A DNA stretch of 64,000 nt from Physcia stellaris (taxonomy: Eukaryota > Ascomycota > Lecanoromycetes > Caliciales > Physciaceae), in NCBI GenBank assembly GCA_018902385.1, contig JABSSW010000011.1, positions 744,001 through 808,000 on the forward strand, written 5' to 3'. A program made the position numbers and the translations under genes. Shown here piece after piece: positions 10,606 through 21,788 of the stretch; positions within the stretch are counted from its first letter, which is position 1; each line of letters starts with the position of its first letter. The notes under the pieces were generated by a model. It was not told where the DNA came from. It made no database searches and worked only from the letters and a program-made list of their open reading frames with translations.

Positions 10606-11767
10606 TTAGTAATCGTCGGATCTCTTCCGTGAATCTGAAATGTCCAGCAAATGAAACTGAACATTTTTGACACCAGACAGAAACTCCATATCGCTCTCCT
10701 CACATATCGATATCCGAACATCCTCTTTTTCCCGAAGCTCCCGCATAGCCTCCCCAAAGCTCTTTCCAACCAATCTCTCAAAAGCGACCCCGTACGTCCT
10801 CATCGTCTTGCTCACCACCTCCTCCGGCAAAACCACACCCTCCACCCCGTCCAAATCCTTTTCACACAACCAATCCCTCAAATACTGCTTGTCGACCCCC
10901 TCAAACTTCTTCCCAACCCTCCATCCCTCAACGAACCAAAACCGCGACGACTCCGGCGTCAAAATCTCATCCATGAGTACAACCTCATCGCTCTCAACAT
11001 CAAGCCCAAACTCGAACTTCGTATCAACAAGCACCAGGCCCCTCTGTAGCGCATATCTATACGCCACGCTAAAGACCTCCATCGCCAACTCCTTGATCCT
11101 CCCCGCATACTTCTCCCCCACGATCCGCGCGGCTTCTGCCTCGGTGATATCCACATCATGTTCCCCGACCGCCGCCTTGGTAGACGGCGTGTAAATCGGG
11201 CCCCGGGGGAACGCGTCGCCCTCGTCGAGTACAACTTCAATGGGAATGCCGCACACTGTGTCGTCGCAGCAGTAGGAATTAAATGCTTCATACGCCAGGT
11301 GCGCGCGGACAATGGCTTCGATCTTGAAGGGGCGGAGCTGGCTGACTTGCATGCTGCGGCCGAGATAGGCGTGGTGCAGTGCTGAGGGGAGTTGGGGTGG
11401 GAGGGAGAGGGAGTGGACGTGGGTCCGGAGGTGGGGGAGGTGCGTGGTGAGGATGTGCGCCCAGTGGGCCGTTAGGAGGGTTAGGAGGGCACCTTTCTGG
11501 GGAATTGGGGTTGCGAGGTTTACATCTGTTGGGAGAGTTGTGGTTAGTATTTAGGAAGCGCAAATAAGGCTTGGCTAGGTCCTCATGGAATATCGAGTAA
11601 AGGAGGGTAGCTTTGCGAAGATGCTTACCGAAGGCGGATATCCGGTCTGTCGTTACAATGAATAGAGTCTTCTCATCCAACTTGTACACGTCGCGGACTT
11701 TTCCTTTGTTGACAAGAGGAAACAAGGATGCTAGGTCGGTTGTGATAAGTGGTTCGCAGCTGGCCAT
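10606..11767 (-). CDS. ADE1: Phosphoribosylaminoimidazole-succinocarboxamide synthase (SAICAR synthetase)
   Basis: Two exons are inferred on the minus strand: 11767-11629 and 11525-10606, with a 103-bp intron ending CAACAG. The predicted length is 352 residues. The enzyme joins aspartate to CAIR using ATP in step seven of cytosolic de novo purine synthesis. The N-terminus has the nucleotide-binding hairpin NKGKVRDVYKLDEKTLFIVTTDRISAFD, which spans the junction. This is followed by the substrate-binding segment QLRPFKIEAIVRAHL, GPIYTPSTKA, LVLVDTKFEFG and LMDEILTPESSRFW. Those blocks are strongly family-specific. The C-terminus after GEAMRELREKE looks atypical and ends in a low-complexity tail. 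A GTGTCA...TTTCAG stretch of about 40 bp just before the stop could be an unrecognised intron, so the last 20 or so residues are uncertain. Confidence 0.92.
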
Positions 11768-12862
11768 TTTACTTTGTTAAGAGGCTTGACAATGAGTTTG
11801 GATACTACTTTCAATGAGTTTTAGGAATTCTGATCTGTTTAGAGGGTGTCCTGGAAATTTTAGTTGGCGAGGTATGATTGGTACAGAGCGTTATGAGATA
11901 TGATCGTTGGTCCGTTGGGTGAAAAGTGATGCAGTGATATCGAACAATGACACCGTGGCTTTGTGCAACCTATGCAGCGGATCCCTTGCCGCCACTATGG
12001 AAAGACTTCTCTACCGCTGTCCGTGGGTGAGTGATCGTTGTCTTATTACACTTCAGCCATCACTTAATCTGAAGATATCATGACAGGCCTCTATTTTCCT
12101 GAGTGAAGTCTCATATAGAAGACTGATAGAGTTCGGCACTCACGTACCATGTTAGAAGGTTTGAACTTTTCATTGAGTTGTGATAATTCTTGTAAGAGAA
12201 TTAGCTGCTTGTACCAAACAATGCGGGGACCTTTGTAGACATATTCCAAGCAGCCAACATTGGCCTTCAGGTCTAACGGGCGTTTACTTCTGATAGCTCA
12301 AGCTTCGAAGCCTAGCACATACTTGGCTGATATATTCAATTTCGATCGATGAGTATCGGTAAGCTATTAGTCACGGATTGGATCACAGAAATGAAAGGAA
12401 TATACAAAATTCCTCAGATGATAAGTAGTCATGACATCAGCATGAAGTCTTACGTGTGAAAATGAGATCTCCGGGTCATACAAGTAGCATATCCGACACT
12501 TACAGATGCGCTGGGCGTATAGTAAGATGCCAAATTCGCCAGCCACTTGGCGAGATAGAGATCTGTAGCTGTTTGCTCAGTCGCCATCACATCCTCACAC
12601 GTTAGCAACACCGTTGTCTTCTATTCGTTGTCTCCATCGATCCTTCCGGCAGTTTTCCCGTATTCTATCAATATATATATAGGTCGCTCCTCCCTTCAAG
12701 AAAAACCTAGCGTCAAGCTCAGCACATACGTCTACATTTGGCACCCCAATCATCTCTTCCTTTACATCATCTTTCAGCCAATTGTCCAGTTCACCGTAAT
12801 ACCATCTATCGCATTTATTGGGGCATATATTTACATCAAGATCCACCACGCTCGCTACAGCT
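11768..12862. other. Intergenic region between ADE1 and the repeat-containing orphan gene
   Basis: This is the divergent upstream region of ADE1 (-) and the orphan gene (+). A frame open at 12628-13083 overlaps the orphan gene but hits a stop inside its second repeat unit, so it is not preferred. 5' exons of the orphan gene may be hidden here. Confidence 0.4.
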
Positions 12863-13132
12863 ACGCAAGCAATCATGCCCACAGATCGCAGATACCAGTC
12901 AACCCTTCCCTTAGCCTTGAGGAGCTCGCTGAACCCAAACGCTCCCTCATTCATACCAAGACCGGCGCAGTCACAGAGAGATGTATCGAACCCAGCTACC
13001 CAAGCAATTATGCCCCCGGATCGCAGTCACCAGTTAACTCCTCCCTCAGCCTCGCGGAGCTCACTAAATCCAAACGCTCCTAATTTCATACCAGGACCGG
13101 CGTTGTCACAGAGAGATTCATGGAATCCAGCC
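12863..13132 (+). repeat. Two exact-length 135-bp direct tandem repeat units
   Basis: Unit 1 is 12863-12997 and unit 2 is 12998-13132, both 135 bp with no indels between them. Each begins AC(G/C)CAAGCAAT(C/T)ATGCCC and ends near AA(C/T)CCAGC. The length is a multiple of three, so it encodes a 45-residue repeat (TQAIMP...SLNPNAP...SQRD...NPA) inside the overlapping orphan gene. The units differ at many positions, so the duplication is not recent. Confidence 0.85.
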
Positions 13133-13862
13133 ATGGGGTGGTTTCCATATCCACCTCAACAAATAGCGCCACCTAACCCGTCGCGCGGAGACACAAATGG
13201 GAACCCGACGTCGGGCCCGGCGCTGCCTGCGCCCACACCGTTACATGCATCAACGATAATGCCTGACACAGAATCAAGGTGTCTATGTGGTTCCGGAGAT
13301 ATTGAAGGAAAATGTGTGACGTGTTCGAATGCTGGTGTACGTTGACGAAAGGATGACAAGAAAACGGTCGATTACACTGACGTCAAATATGCAGAGCGTG
13401 ACAAGAGTGAAGACCAAGAGTCTCAGAAGGTTGGCTTTCGAAGATGAGATCTTAGAGAGTTGTGGGTACGAGAGCTTGCTCAGAATCGAGTGCATGCGTG
13501 AGACCTTCTCTCCCTGATCCATCGCCAAGCACACTTCCCTGACATAGACAGAGGCTTGCGCTCAAATCCACAAGATCAACGGCGTCCAAATTCAGTATAC
13601 AGTTGACCAGACCGAGGAGGGGGTTTGTATTTACCTTCACGACCTATATGTCGCGGGCAAATGTTACGAGCAGACCGAATACTGGGGCCAAAATCGCGAA
13701 ACGGCATGGGAGAGGCTGACGTATCAATTGAGAGTGAAAATTGCGCACGATAGCAACTTGGGTCCATATTCGGAGGAAGAATTCCGTGATGAGATGGCCA
13801 GTATCAAGACTCGTCATGCGGCATTAAGGAAGAGAATGAGTAGTCAGGGAGGCAGAAACTGA
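12875..13862 (+). CDS. Orphan multi-exon gene with duplicated 45-residue unit and Cys motif
   Basis: I do not recognise this family. The first visible exon encodes the two 45-residue Pro/Ser/Asn-rich repeats, then a Pro-rich linker and a compact cysteine motif, CLCGSGDIEGKCVTCSNAG. A GTGTAC donor follows around 13335. A middle exon encoding a charged segment may begin after the CAG near 13395. A well-supported last exon starts after an AG near 13545 and ends with TGA at 13860-13862. It encodes IHKINGVQIQYTV, VCIYLHDLYVAGKCYEQTEYWG, an amphipathic AWERLTYQLRVKIAHD and a basic C-terminus. Start and internal junctions are uncertain; 12875 is the first in-frame ATG, and upstream exons are likely. 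The retained reading frame across both repeats argues for real coding. Confidence 0.5.
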
Positions 13863-14898
13863 CGGCGGACTGTTTGTGCGTTGGTAATATGCTATTAATC
13901 GCCTTAGGACGAAATCGATTTCTCATATTATGTTCATATGCTTTTTGTCAGAACCGGGTGCACGTGTTGTTATATCAGTGACGATGTATGACAGATAAAA
14001 TAGCTCCACACCAGACCATGGGATGAAAAACCGTTTCTGGGCCGTTAGATGGGATTAATCGGCTTGAAGGACTTAGTTTTAGTGGAAGTTTCGCCAACCA
14101 ACAGGATAGCACACAGTTGACGCCCTTCTAAACGGTTCGCCACGCGATTTTGACTATTCTCAAGCTAGGGTAATCAACTCCCATAGTGGCTTCATATCAA
14201 ACCAATCTCCCGTGATAATTGGCTGGATCGGTGTTTGTACTCAAAACGCGACATGGTCATGCCACTCTATCAAGAGAAGATGGAACCATTCACAATTTCT
14301 AGGTAGGGTCGAGTATGGGCAGAACCAAGAGCTAGCGATGAATTCAAGATCGTCCGGCTAACAGGATTGCCAGTCGTGGTGAAGGCTGATCTGCCCGAGC
14401 GCCTTATGGTCCTTCCCATGGATATCTGCCAATTTTTCATTTTGTCTCGACAGCGACAATCTCGTACCGATCTGGTGGCTGCACCACAAAGACTCTTCGC
14501 CGATGTAAGCTGGGGAAAATTGCGAGCGGTTGTCCATGAAACCCTGACGAAAGTGGTGCTTCGTCTGATTGGCTCGGGTGGGCATTCTTGGCCACGCTAA
14601 AAGTCTGTCTCAACGACGAATCCCCTTCTTCTTGCCAAGTACATTAGGAACGGTAGAAGACCACAAGGTGACAGTATCAATCAAATCCTCATGTACGAAT
14701 CCTATGTACCCATACACTCGTCGCTTGTAGATCATCGTTACTATATATCCTCCAAGTGGCCCTCATCGTACCTATCTGAGCCGACTGGATTAGCTATGTA
14801 ATAATGCTCTCCTTCTGGACTGGACATTGTTGCAACAGGATTAGAAGGAAGCCGTGTACTCTACGTATCCTGCTAAATGAGAAAAGCCATATAGTATA
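13863..14898. other. Intergenic region
   Basis: About 1 kb with only short open frames (for example 14367-14600 plus) and no recognisable domain. Nothing else was seen before the small inverted-repeat element. Confidence 0.45.
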
Positions 14899-15007
14899 TC
14901 CCTTTGTTCGCTGGCTAAGTAGCACCCTCCCAATTTTGTGGGAAGGCTAAGTAAGGGTATGTATAACTGGACAATGGGGGATGCTGCTTAACCAGCGAAC
15001 AAAGGGA
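14899..15007. mobile_element. 109-bp MITE with TA target duplication
   Basis: The left end reads TCCCTTTGTTCGCTGGCTAA and the right end is its inverted complement with few mismatches (TTAACCAGCGAACAAAGGGA at 14988-15007). The imperfect pairing continues inward over AGTAGCACCC / GGGATGCTGCT-type sequence. Each end is flanked by the dinucleotide TA (14897-14898 and 15008-15009), the target of Tc1/mariner/Fot1-type transposases. There is no coding capacity. It is probably a non-autonomous element mobilised by a pogo/Fot1-like transposase elsewhere in the genome. Confidence 0.75.
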
Positions 15008-15185
15008 TAGATGTAGTAAGTGCATCATGAATACTAATAACATTGGTTGCTGGCTAAGGCATGTCCCATTCCATGCAAAGCGATGGGTTGGAAAATAAAT
15101 CGGCTTTTAGCATTCGCAAAAAGTCGGAAAATTATAGATACCTCAAGCGGAAAAGTTGAAAAAATCATTTGTTTTTGGCGGAGCC

Positions 15186-15416
15186 TGGGATCGAACCCGC
15201 AACCTGAGCTTGTTCCCATTCCGCTGCGGCTTTTGATTTGTGTGTTGATGATAAATATCCAAATAAGGCGTAAAATCTTCATCAATCCGGCAGCTTGGCA
15301 GAGTGGTTAGTCTCCATTACCACCCCTGTCATTCATCGCGGTCACTTCATCGCGGTCACTCAATCTCCGGCTTGCGCGACTTCCGACGTATCTACCTGGA
15401 CGCAGGGTTCGATCCG
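15186..15416. other. tRNA-like RNA polymerase III promoter boxes (tRNA relic or SINE)
   Basis: On the plus strand, TGGCAGAGTGG at 15296-15306 matches the tRNA A-box consensus and GGTTCGATCCG at 15406-15416 matches the B-box. The 110-bp spacing is too long for a simple tRNA, and no matching acceptor stem was found. On the minus strand, GGGTTCGATCCC near 15188-15199 is a second B-box, with an A-box-like AGCCGCAGCGG about 37 bp upstream. Long T runs lie downstream of both. I do not call a functional tRNA. A decayed tRNA-derived SINE or intron-containing tRNA pseudogene fits better. Confidence 0.35.
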
Positions 15417-17132
15417 TCGGGACGACCTCTGCTGGGCCTATTGCGCTGGAATGGCCTTGAAGCTGATGCTGACGCGCTCTATACCATGACAGGAGAGCAC
15501 GTCAGCGGAACATCAAGTCGAGTGTTGGGACCTGTCAACACCTTCACTCAAAGAACATCATGATGGGCTTACTAGCTCTGGGAACACCAGGGACTAGGCG
15601 GTTATTCGAGGACAGGGGCTCAAATGAGGCGAGATGGGTGTGAGGTCAAACAGAGGGAATTTTTTTTTTACTTTTTTCTCCTGACATCGCAACGACACAG
15701 TACACCTTCCATGAATCGTATGATAGATTCTGGCAACAACATACGCGAATCAAGGACATCTAAAGTCAAAGCTTTACAGCCAACAACAACTCTCTGTCGC
15801 ATATCATATTGCAGATGGACAGAATTCTCCCGTACTCAACCATCCGTTACTGTATGTCTACTTGAAGATAAAATCTAGCACACCTTTCGAGCAAGACCAC
15901 CCAATCCATCCTAGGACACACTCTTGCACTGGATAACACTTAAAGACAGATTTCTTGCGCAAAATTCATGACTATCGCTCTGATATCTCCGCCGGGCTTC
16001 CCACAGCGCATTGAAAACAGAAGCAAATTTTTCGATGGGAGCACCGAGGAAACCACAAAGCATTTCGCTATGCATACAATTATGTTATCGCTGCTCGCAA
16101 TCCATGAGTCTTCTATCGATTTGGTTGACACGGCAGTCATGCACATTACTAGCTCATTTTTCTCACCACTCTTCTATCCCTCGCCTTGGAGACGAAGACA
16201 AGGATTGCGTAAGAGACTACTTGTGCGCTAACGACGAACAAACGACGAACATTGAGCTAAATATGTCGCGGATTGGCGGAAGACTCAGCATGATGCACGG
16301 ATTACTCACGAACATCTATTGGGAAGTAATCCGCAAACGGGTCCACGCAGATCTACAGATTTCTAGAAGCATCACCGTCAGTGGGCTGTAGCGCCAAAGA
16401 TGAGAAAGGCAAATAGAGAAATAGCGAGACATGAGCATCCAACCCGAAATTTCCCACAACACCATCGACCGATAATCAGGGAGTGCATTTTGCAATCAGC
16501 GCAAATTGAACCAGCGGCCAAGAGACGTTAATTTCAGAATACAATTCTCCCTTCAAGACAGTAGTGAGGCTTAATACGTAGTAGAACGGGTTTCTCGAGC
16601 TGGACTACGAACCAGCCAAAACCAAGGCTATTCCGACATGGAAACACCCACCTCCGAGCGTGGCCTTTGCCATTATAAGGAGAGTCCAGAAGCATATGTA
16701 CACGCGCCTAGTCTCTACGGCGTCGCGTGTAGAGCCCACGAATGCGCGAGTTGCAATGTATCCCATCGGTAAGGTGCTGCAGTCTTTTTGTTTGGCGAAG
16801 ACTACTCCTGAAGCCGATGACGACGAGAATGGCAGAGCAGGGAACATGATTGTATGACTCTGAATAAGAATGGACAACAGAAAATGGATTGAGGATGGAG
16901 TATGTGGACGCACGTTAAATTTCCTATGTTGTCACAATTTGCAAGCGTCCTTACTTCTGTCAGTCGTAAGGTATGAACATCCCCTCTATCCCACATCAAG
17001 CAAGCATGGCGCAAACATGGTCTTCCGAAAACAGGAATGCATGCATCTCATCCATCGTATCTTCCTTCACGCCAACCTCTTCCGTCGTAGATACGCTCCA
17101 AACTGCACCAAACGCCCTTATCCCAGGCCCCA
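15417..17132. other. Gene-poor intergenic stretch
   Basis: About 1.7 kb without a supported gene. A minus-strand frame at 16605-16913 has a hydrophobic C-terminal part that could be a membrane segment, but it lacks any recognisable motif. Plus-strand frames at 15968-16391 overlap each other in different phases and look incidental. A run of nine T's (near 15661) is followed closely by another T-rich stretch. Confidence 0.4.
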
Positions 17133-19111
17133 TCATCTAATCCACGACCACGCACCTCTCCTCATAGCCTCCGTCCAGCCAACCTTTTGCGGGTTGGCTA
17201 CCTGATGATAGAACTCGTCGTCTTGCTCAATACCATCCGCATCGATCTTCTCCCATGCAGTTCCATCGAGCTGATTGTCGATATCTGGGGATGGACTGCT
17301 GTCCGATGCTAGAGACATGTTCTCGAGGTCGTCTTCGAGCTTGGTGTTTCCATTGAGGATTGAGGGAGACTTTGACACTGCGGAGTTAGGGGCAGACTCG
17401 GTGATGAGCTTCACATCTGTTCCGTGCCGGCTTGGGACGTCCATGTTGGCATTGTTGATGGTGTCGGTGCTATTCGCAATTGCGCCCACTGGTTTTTTTC
17501 TGATGAGTACACTTTCAGCAGAATGATTGTCGCCGCCATTGTTATTCGAATGCGCCTCAGGATTAGCTTCATCTACAGCGACTTTGATAGTATCAGCCTG
17601 GCGTGATATAGGCAAATCCATGATGTTTGTCACATCCTCCTTCATATTCATACGGTCCGGAAAGCTATTGCAAATTGTAGTATCAAGCTTGAGGTTTGGT
17701 TTCGCTATGTGGCACGTTGTAGAGGTCGAAGACGTCTCTTTATCCACTCGAACGGGATTCCCCGGTTGGGTCATTCCTTTCCATGAGATCTTGCGCTTTA
17801 CAGTCGAGGTGTTGTTGTTGTCAACTTCGGAGTTGTTGACAGGAGCTTTCGATGGTGGCGGTGGGAGCGACACAGCTGATTTTGCTGCCTCTGCGTGTGG
17901 AATAGAAGATGAGGCAAACTTGGAGCTGACTCCTTGTTGCCGACGAGGGACTTTGTCGGGAGACTCCACAATAAGATTGGAGCCGGTACACGGCCGAAAC
18001 TCATGTGGAGAATGGTCAGTCAATGCAGCTTTCCCACACGTTGCTACCTGTGCGTGATGTATTCCGAGTCGATCAGTCTGACTGTCTCCTTTTAATTGAG
18101 GCCCGCCAAAGGGGTTGTAGTTCGATCGTCTAGACGGTGAGTGTTCCAATGCTGGCTCAGTGACAAAATTGTTGGATGAGCGCTGTGCTGTCGCTCCGCG
18201 TAATCTTGAGCGAAAGTCACTCGCTATGCGAGTTGGTTGCGAGGCTTGGGGGACTCGTTGATCGGCCGTGGGAAGTGGGAGAGCATTCGGCGCATCTGCT
18301 GGAGCTTTCGAAGTGTTGCGAGCGAGATTTGTTGTTGTTGAACTAGATGAGCCCTGAATGGCAACCTCCCTTGAGCGTTGCACGACCGAGTCGTTAAGCT
18401 GACGGTGTCGCGAGGTTATGGCTCGCTGATTTGGGATAGCATCTCCAAAGGCGTCCCTTAAGAGAGACCGAGAAGCATGGTTTTCAGCGCTTGCAGTATT
18501 GGGAGGCGATGCTGCTGATGATGTCGAACGGAAAGCATGATCCCGGTGGCGATGTGTTACTGGATGTCCCGTAGGATTTGTATCAGGTTGCTCTCTAAGT
18601 TGAGGACGCTGGCGCTCTTGTATCGACTTGGATCGATCCGTAACTGCATCGAGCCGATGTTCCTCAGCAGCAAGATGTATTTGCTCTCTCGCGTGCTGTC
18701 TATCGAGGCTGTCAAGCCTGTATTGTGCCTCTCTCAGGCTTTGCGCTCGGATCGCCGGGGTGACAGACATTTTTGAATACATCTCGAACAGATTCTGTAA
18801 TGATATCAGCACTTTCTCTTGGCTCGAAACGGGCAGGACAGATTCTTTACCTTGAGGTTTTGTCGCTGAACCCGATAAGTGTGCTCTGTGAGGCGACCTT
18901 GCTGCCGGTCGTCTGGCGGCAGTCTCTCAAGATGCTGTTGACCAGTAGATTTAAGTGCCTGAAGAGAGGGCGCTGGCGAGGGCGCTGGCAAAGGTCGATT
19001 CGTAGGATGAGATTGCGAAGAGTGTGGCACTTCGAAATAGCGATCAACAGACAACCTTCCCTGTGTCGCGTCGCTTGGCTGCGGGCGAGGGTATGCGCGT
19101 GAACCGGACAT
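17133..19111 (-). CDS. Fungal protein of unknown function, largely disordered
   Basis: Two exons are inferred: 19111-18851 and 18794-17133. The 56-bp intron (GTAAAG...TTACAG) is in phase 0, and the product has 640 residues. I do not recognise the family. The first 90 residues are Pro/Gln-rich. Residues about 88-145 form a likely helical or coiled-coil segment (NLFEMYSKMSVTPAIRAQSL, then EAQYRLDSLDRQHAREQIHL). The middle is low-complexity Ser/Asn/Thr-rich and probably disordered. The C-terminus ends with an acidic stretch (GIEQDDEFYHQ) and an aromatic/basic motif, KVGWTEAMRRGAWSWIR, which looks like a conserved short linear motif. Its size and single long open frame make it a confident gene, but function is open; a scaffold or regulatory role is only a guess. 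Confidence 0.75.
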
Positions 19112-19923
19112 GGTTGATAGATCAGTTGCTTGAGGTTTGAAGGTCGAATAGAGAATAATTGATGGCAGAGAAAAATGGTGGGAGAGCGACTTATATGTAA
19201 GTCAGGCTAGGAAGAACATGTGAAGATTGGAAATGAAGTGTCATATCATACTGACGCATACGCTGTTTCCCGTTTCTGGAAACTGATGGGTGTCAAGGAA
19301 TGAATGGAAGGGATCAAACAGCACCGTCATAACACTTCTACTAAATCCTCATACTCTCTTCACTTCTCCAAAGGTGTTTTGCTATGATGCGTGACAACAC
19401 CGTTCGGTCATGATTTTAAGAGAGAAGCTACTGGCGGAGAAAGCTACAAAGAGAAGAGACCATACACCCACTGTGCCGATCAATGCCGTTATAGCACCGA
19501 CTTCATCCACAAAGCATCCCTGGCTTCCCCGCGACTCTCCCGTGCGAGGCAGCAGTATTTCGACGAAGATGGACCGTCGGCAACCCCAGAGCGAGCCGCT
19601 TTTTATCGTCGCCACCCAAAATACGTGGTAAAATTTGTTCATCTTGTGCTCGTACAGCCCAAATGTACCTGCCATCCAGGCCAGCTCGCTCCAGGCTTTC
19701 GGACAATGTCAAGAAAATACCCGCCATTCTTCGTGTATGCAGACACGGCACAACATCTGTTAGCTACAGCATCGCAGTCCGAAGGATATGAGGGAAAGCA
19801 CCCCGGCAGGAGTATCCTTGATCGGAACATAAAGCCATACTAAGGACATGAGTATTACATGAACGTAAAGACAATGGCTTCCTTCTTAGGTAGTATAATA
19901 GAATCCTGGTCTACATGATTATA
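19112..19923. other. Intergenic region
   Basis: This is the 5' flank of the disordered-protein gene and 3' flank of the MFS gene. Frames at 19391-19843 (+) and 19382-19675 (-) overlap and carry no recognisable motif. Confidence 0.4.
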
Positions 19924-21788
19924 TTAGCTCGAGCTTGAACATGTCCTGAACAGATCAAGAAAAGCATACCTAACATCTCCCAAAGCTTCAATCTCCTTCT
20001 CGTCCTTTCCTTCAATTAGATAATCGCGCTCGCCCGCTCTTCTCCTTGTGTTCTCCTGTCGCAACAGCATCGTCATCAGGCTGCTCCCACCCGTCAAGAA
20101 CAGGAGGAGGTACGCGAAAACAACGCTATGGCCAGGCCGGTAGAGAGGCATATCTTTTCTCTGGTAGATGTTGCTAGAAACCACTCCGTTCAGGTTTCCC
20201 TATCAAGAGATCATGTGTAAGCATTCATAGTCCTGCTAAAGCGACTGCCTGTACAGCATTTCCACCGGACGATACCGAGTACAGAAAAAGAATAGATAAA
20301 AACAGAACTTTGATAGCCGTTATAACGACAATGGGTCATTGGGGTCGAAGAATTTCGCAACATAGACTTACCCAACCAATAACAAAACCCAAAGTCACCC
20401 CACGTTTATAGACACCTTCTGTATTGTTGGCGGCCCAAGATATAGTATTCGCAATGCAAGGATAAATGCCCAACGCTCCAAGAAATGTTCCAGCATATTG
20501 GACGCCAGGTGAGGTGCCTGCGATTAGCATGGCGAAACCAACAGCTCCGATTACAGAAACCCCAATATTGCACAGCCCTCTCTGGCGAGTTCTATCAGCG
20601 ACGTATCCAATGGTGACGGTCAAGACAGCAGCCGCAGCATAAGGAGGCACTGATAGCAATTGAGCCTTCGTCGAGGCATAACCGAGCGACTTGATGATCG
20701 ACGGCAGAAAGAGTGAGAAGGCGTAAAGAGGACCGTCAGCCCCCATATAGATCACAGCATAGAGCCATGTCTTCCAGTCGCGAACTGATGCCCAAAAGTA
20801 TGTCATTCTGAACTCTTCATGCTCGGCCGAGCTCTGCTGATCTGCCTTCAAGCGTCGAATTACTCTTTGCCGGTCAACGTCCGACAAGAAAGTCGCTTCG
20901 TCGGGAAAATCGAAAACCATCCAGTAGGATATTATTGCGATAAGAATCGTAGCTAATCCTTCCAGGATAAAGATCCAAGCCCATCCTCTTTTGCCTCCAA
21001 CACCATCCATTTGGCCGATGGCTGCGGCCAGCAAGCCACCGAAGGATCCAGACACCGCGGCAGCACTGAAGAATATGGCCGCTCGAATACCGAATTCGCT
21101 TCTTCTGTACCAGCATGAGAGGTAGTAGTTGATCCCTAATAACCAGTCAAACTTATATCGATCGCACGAAGTACACGACTTACCAGGAAAAAGCCCAGCT
21201 TCAGCGAGTCCGAGGAAGAACCGCGCAGCCATCAATCCTTGGAAGTTGTGCACCAAGCCCATGGTTGTCATGCATATCCCCCAGAGAAGCATGATGAGAG
21301 GGATGAACCTGCTAGGACGAAGGCGTTTGAGCAGAATATTTGTGAGTGGCTCAGCGAGCGAGTAGGAGACGAAAAAGAGGGAGAGAGCGGCATTGTATTG
21401 ACCTAATTCGAAGTTATCAGTCGCGACTCTGGAAGATGATGACTCTTATTCATGCCTCCGGTGATGTTCAAGGAATCCTCCAGCCCATCCAGTCGCGCAT
21501 TCCCAATGTTTGTGCGATCAAGGAAGCTGATCAGGTAGAGGAGACATAGCCAGGGAATGAGGCGGAAGTCCAGCTTGAGGAGGAGTTTCCTGTCCTGTCG
21601 AGCGGTAAGCTTATGGTGTCGCGACTGATGAGGAACCGTACAATCCTCGCCTTCTCCTCATCGCTCAATCCTGCATCTGGGTCTGGGGGGAGCTGATGGG
21701 TCGCAAGGCTCTCAAAGGCTCCCGCCTCGACGCCTACTTTCTTTTCATCGTCGGAAGGGGAATGTCCACTGTCGCTATCTGCCTTCAT
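19924..21788 (-). CDS. MFS permease, Dal5/allantoate (anion:cation symporter) family
   Basis: Five exons are inferred on the minus strand: 21788-21642, 21594-21444, 21402-21184, 21135-20372 and 20199-19924, giving about 518 residues. Introns are about 41-172 bp. These plasma-membrane proton symporters import small organic anions such as allantoate, ureidosuccinate, nicotinate-type vitamins or dipeptides. Signatures are RKLDFR-like DRKLLLKLDFRLIPW before helix 1, FLDRTNIGNARL, LLKRLRPSRFIP, RFFLGLAEAGLFPG and NYYLSCWYRRSEFGIRAAIF. Later come FPDEATFLS, the cytosolic loop QQSSAEHEEF, and helix 12 followed by a charged tail. The ATG at 21788 was used because the frame further upstream has only GTG. 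The 41-bp intron and the last 15 residues (a possible final intron near 19950) are the least certain parts. Substrate is not predictable. Confidence 0.87.

Noticed and set aside
12628-13083. Alternative frame through the tandem repeat
   Set aside because: It stops inside the second unit, while the other frame stays open across both units and into the Cys motif.
15296-15416. A functional tRNA gene
   Set aside because: A- and B-box spacing of about 110 bp and no acceptor-stem pairing make it unlikely.
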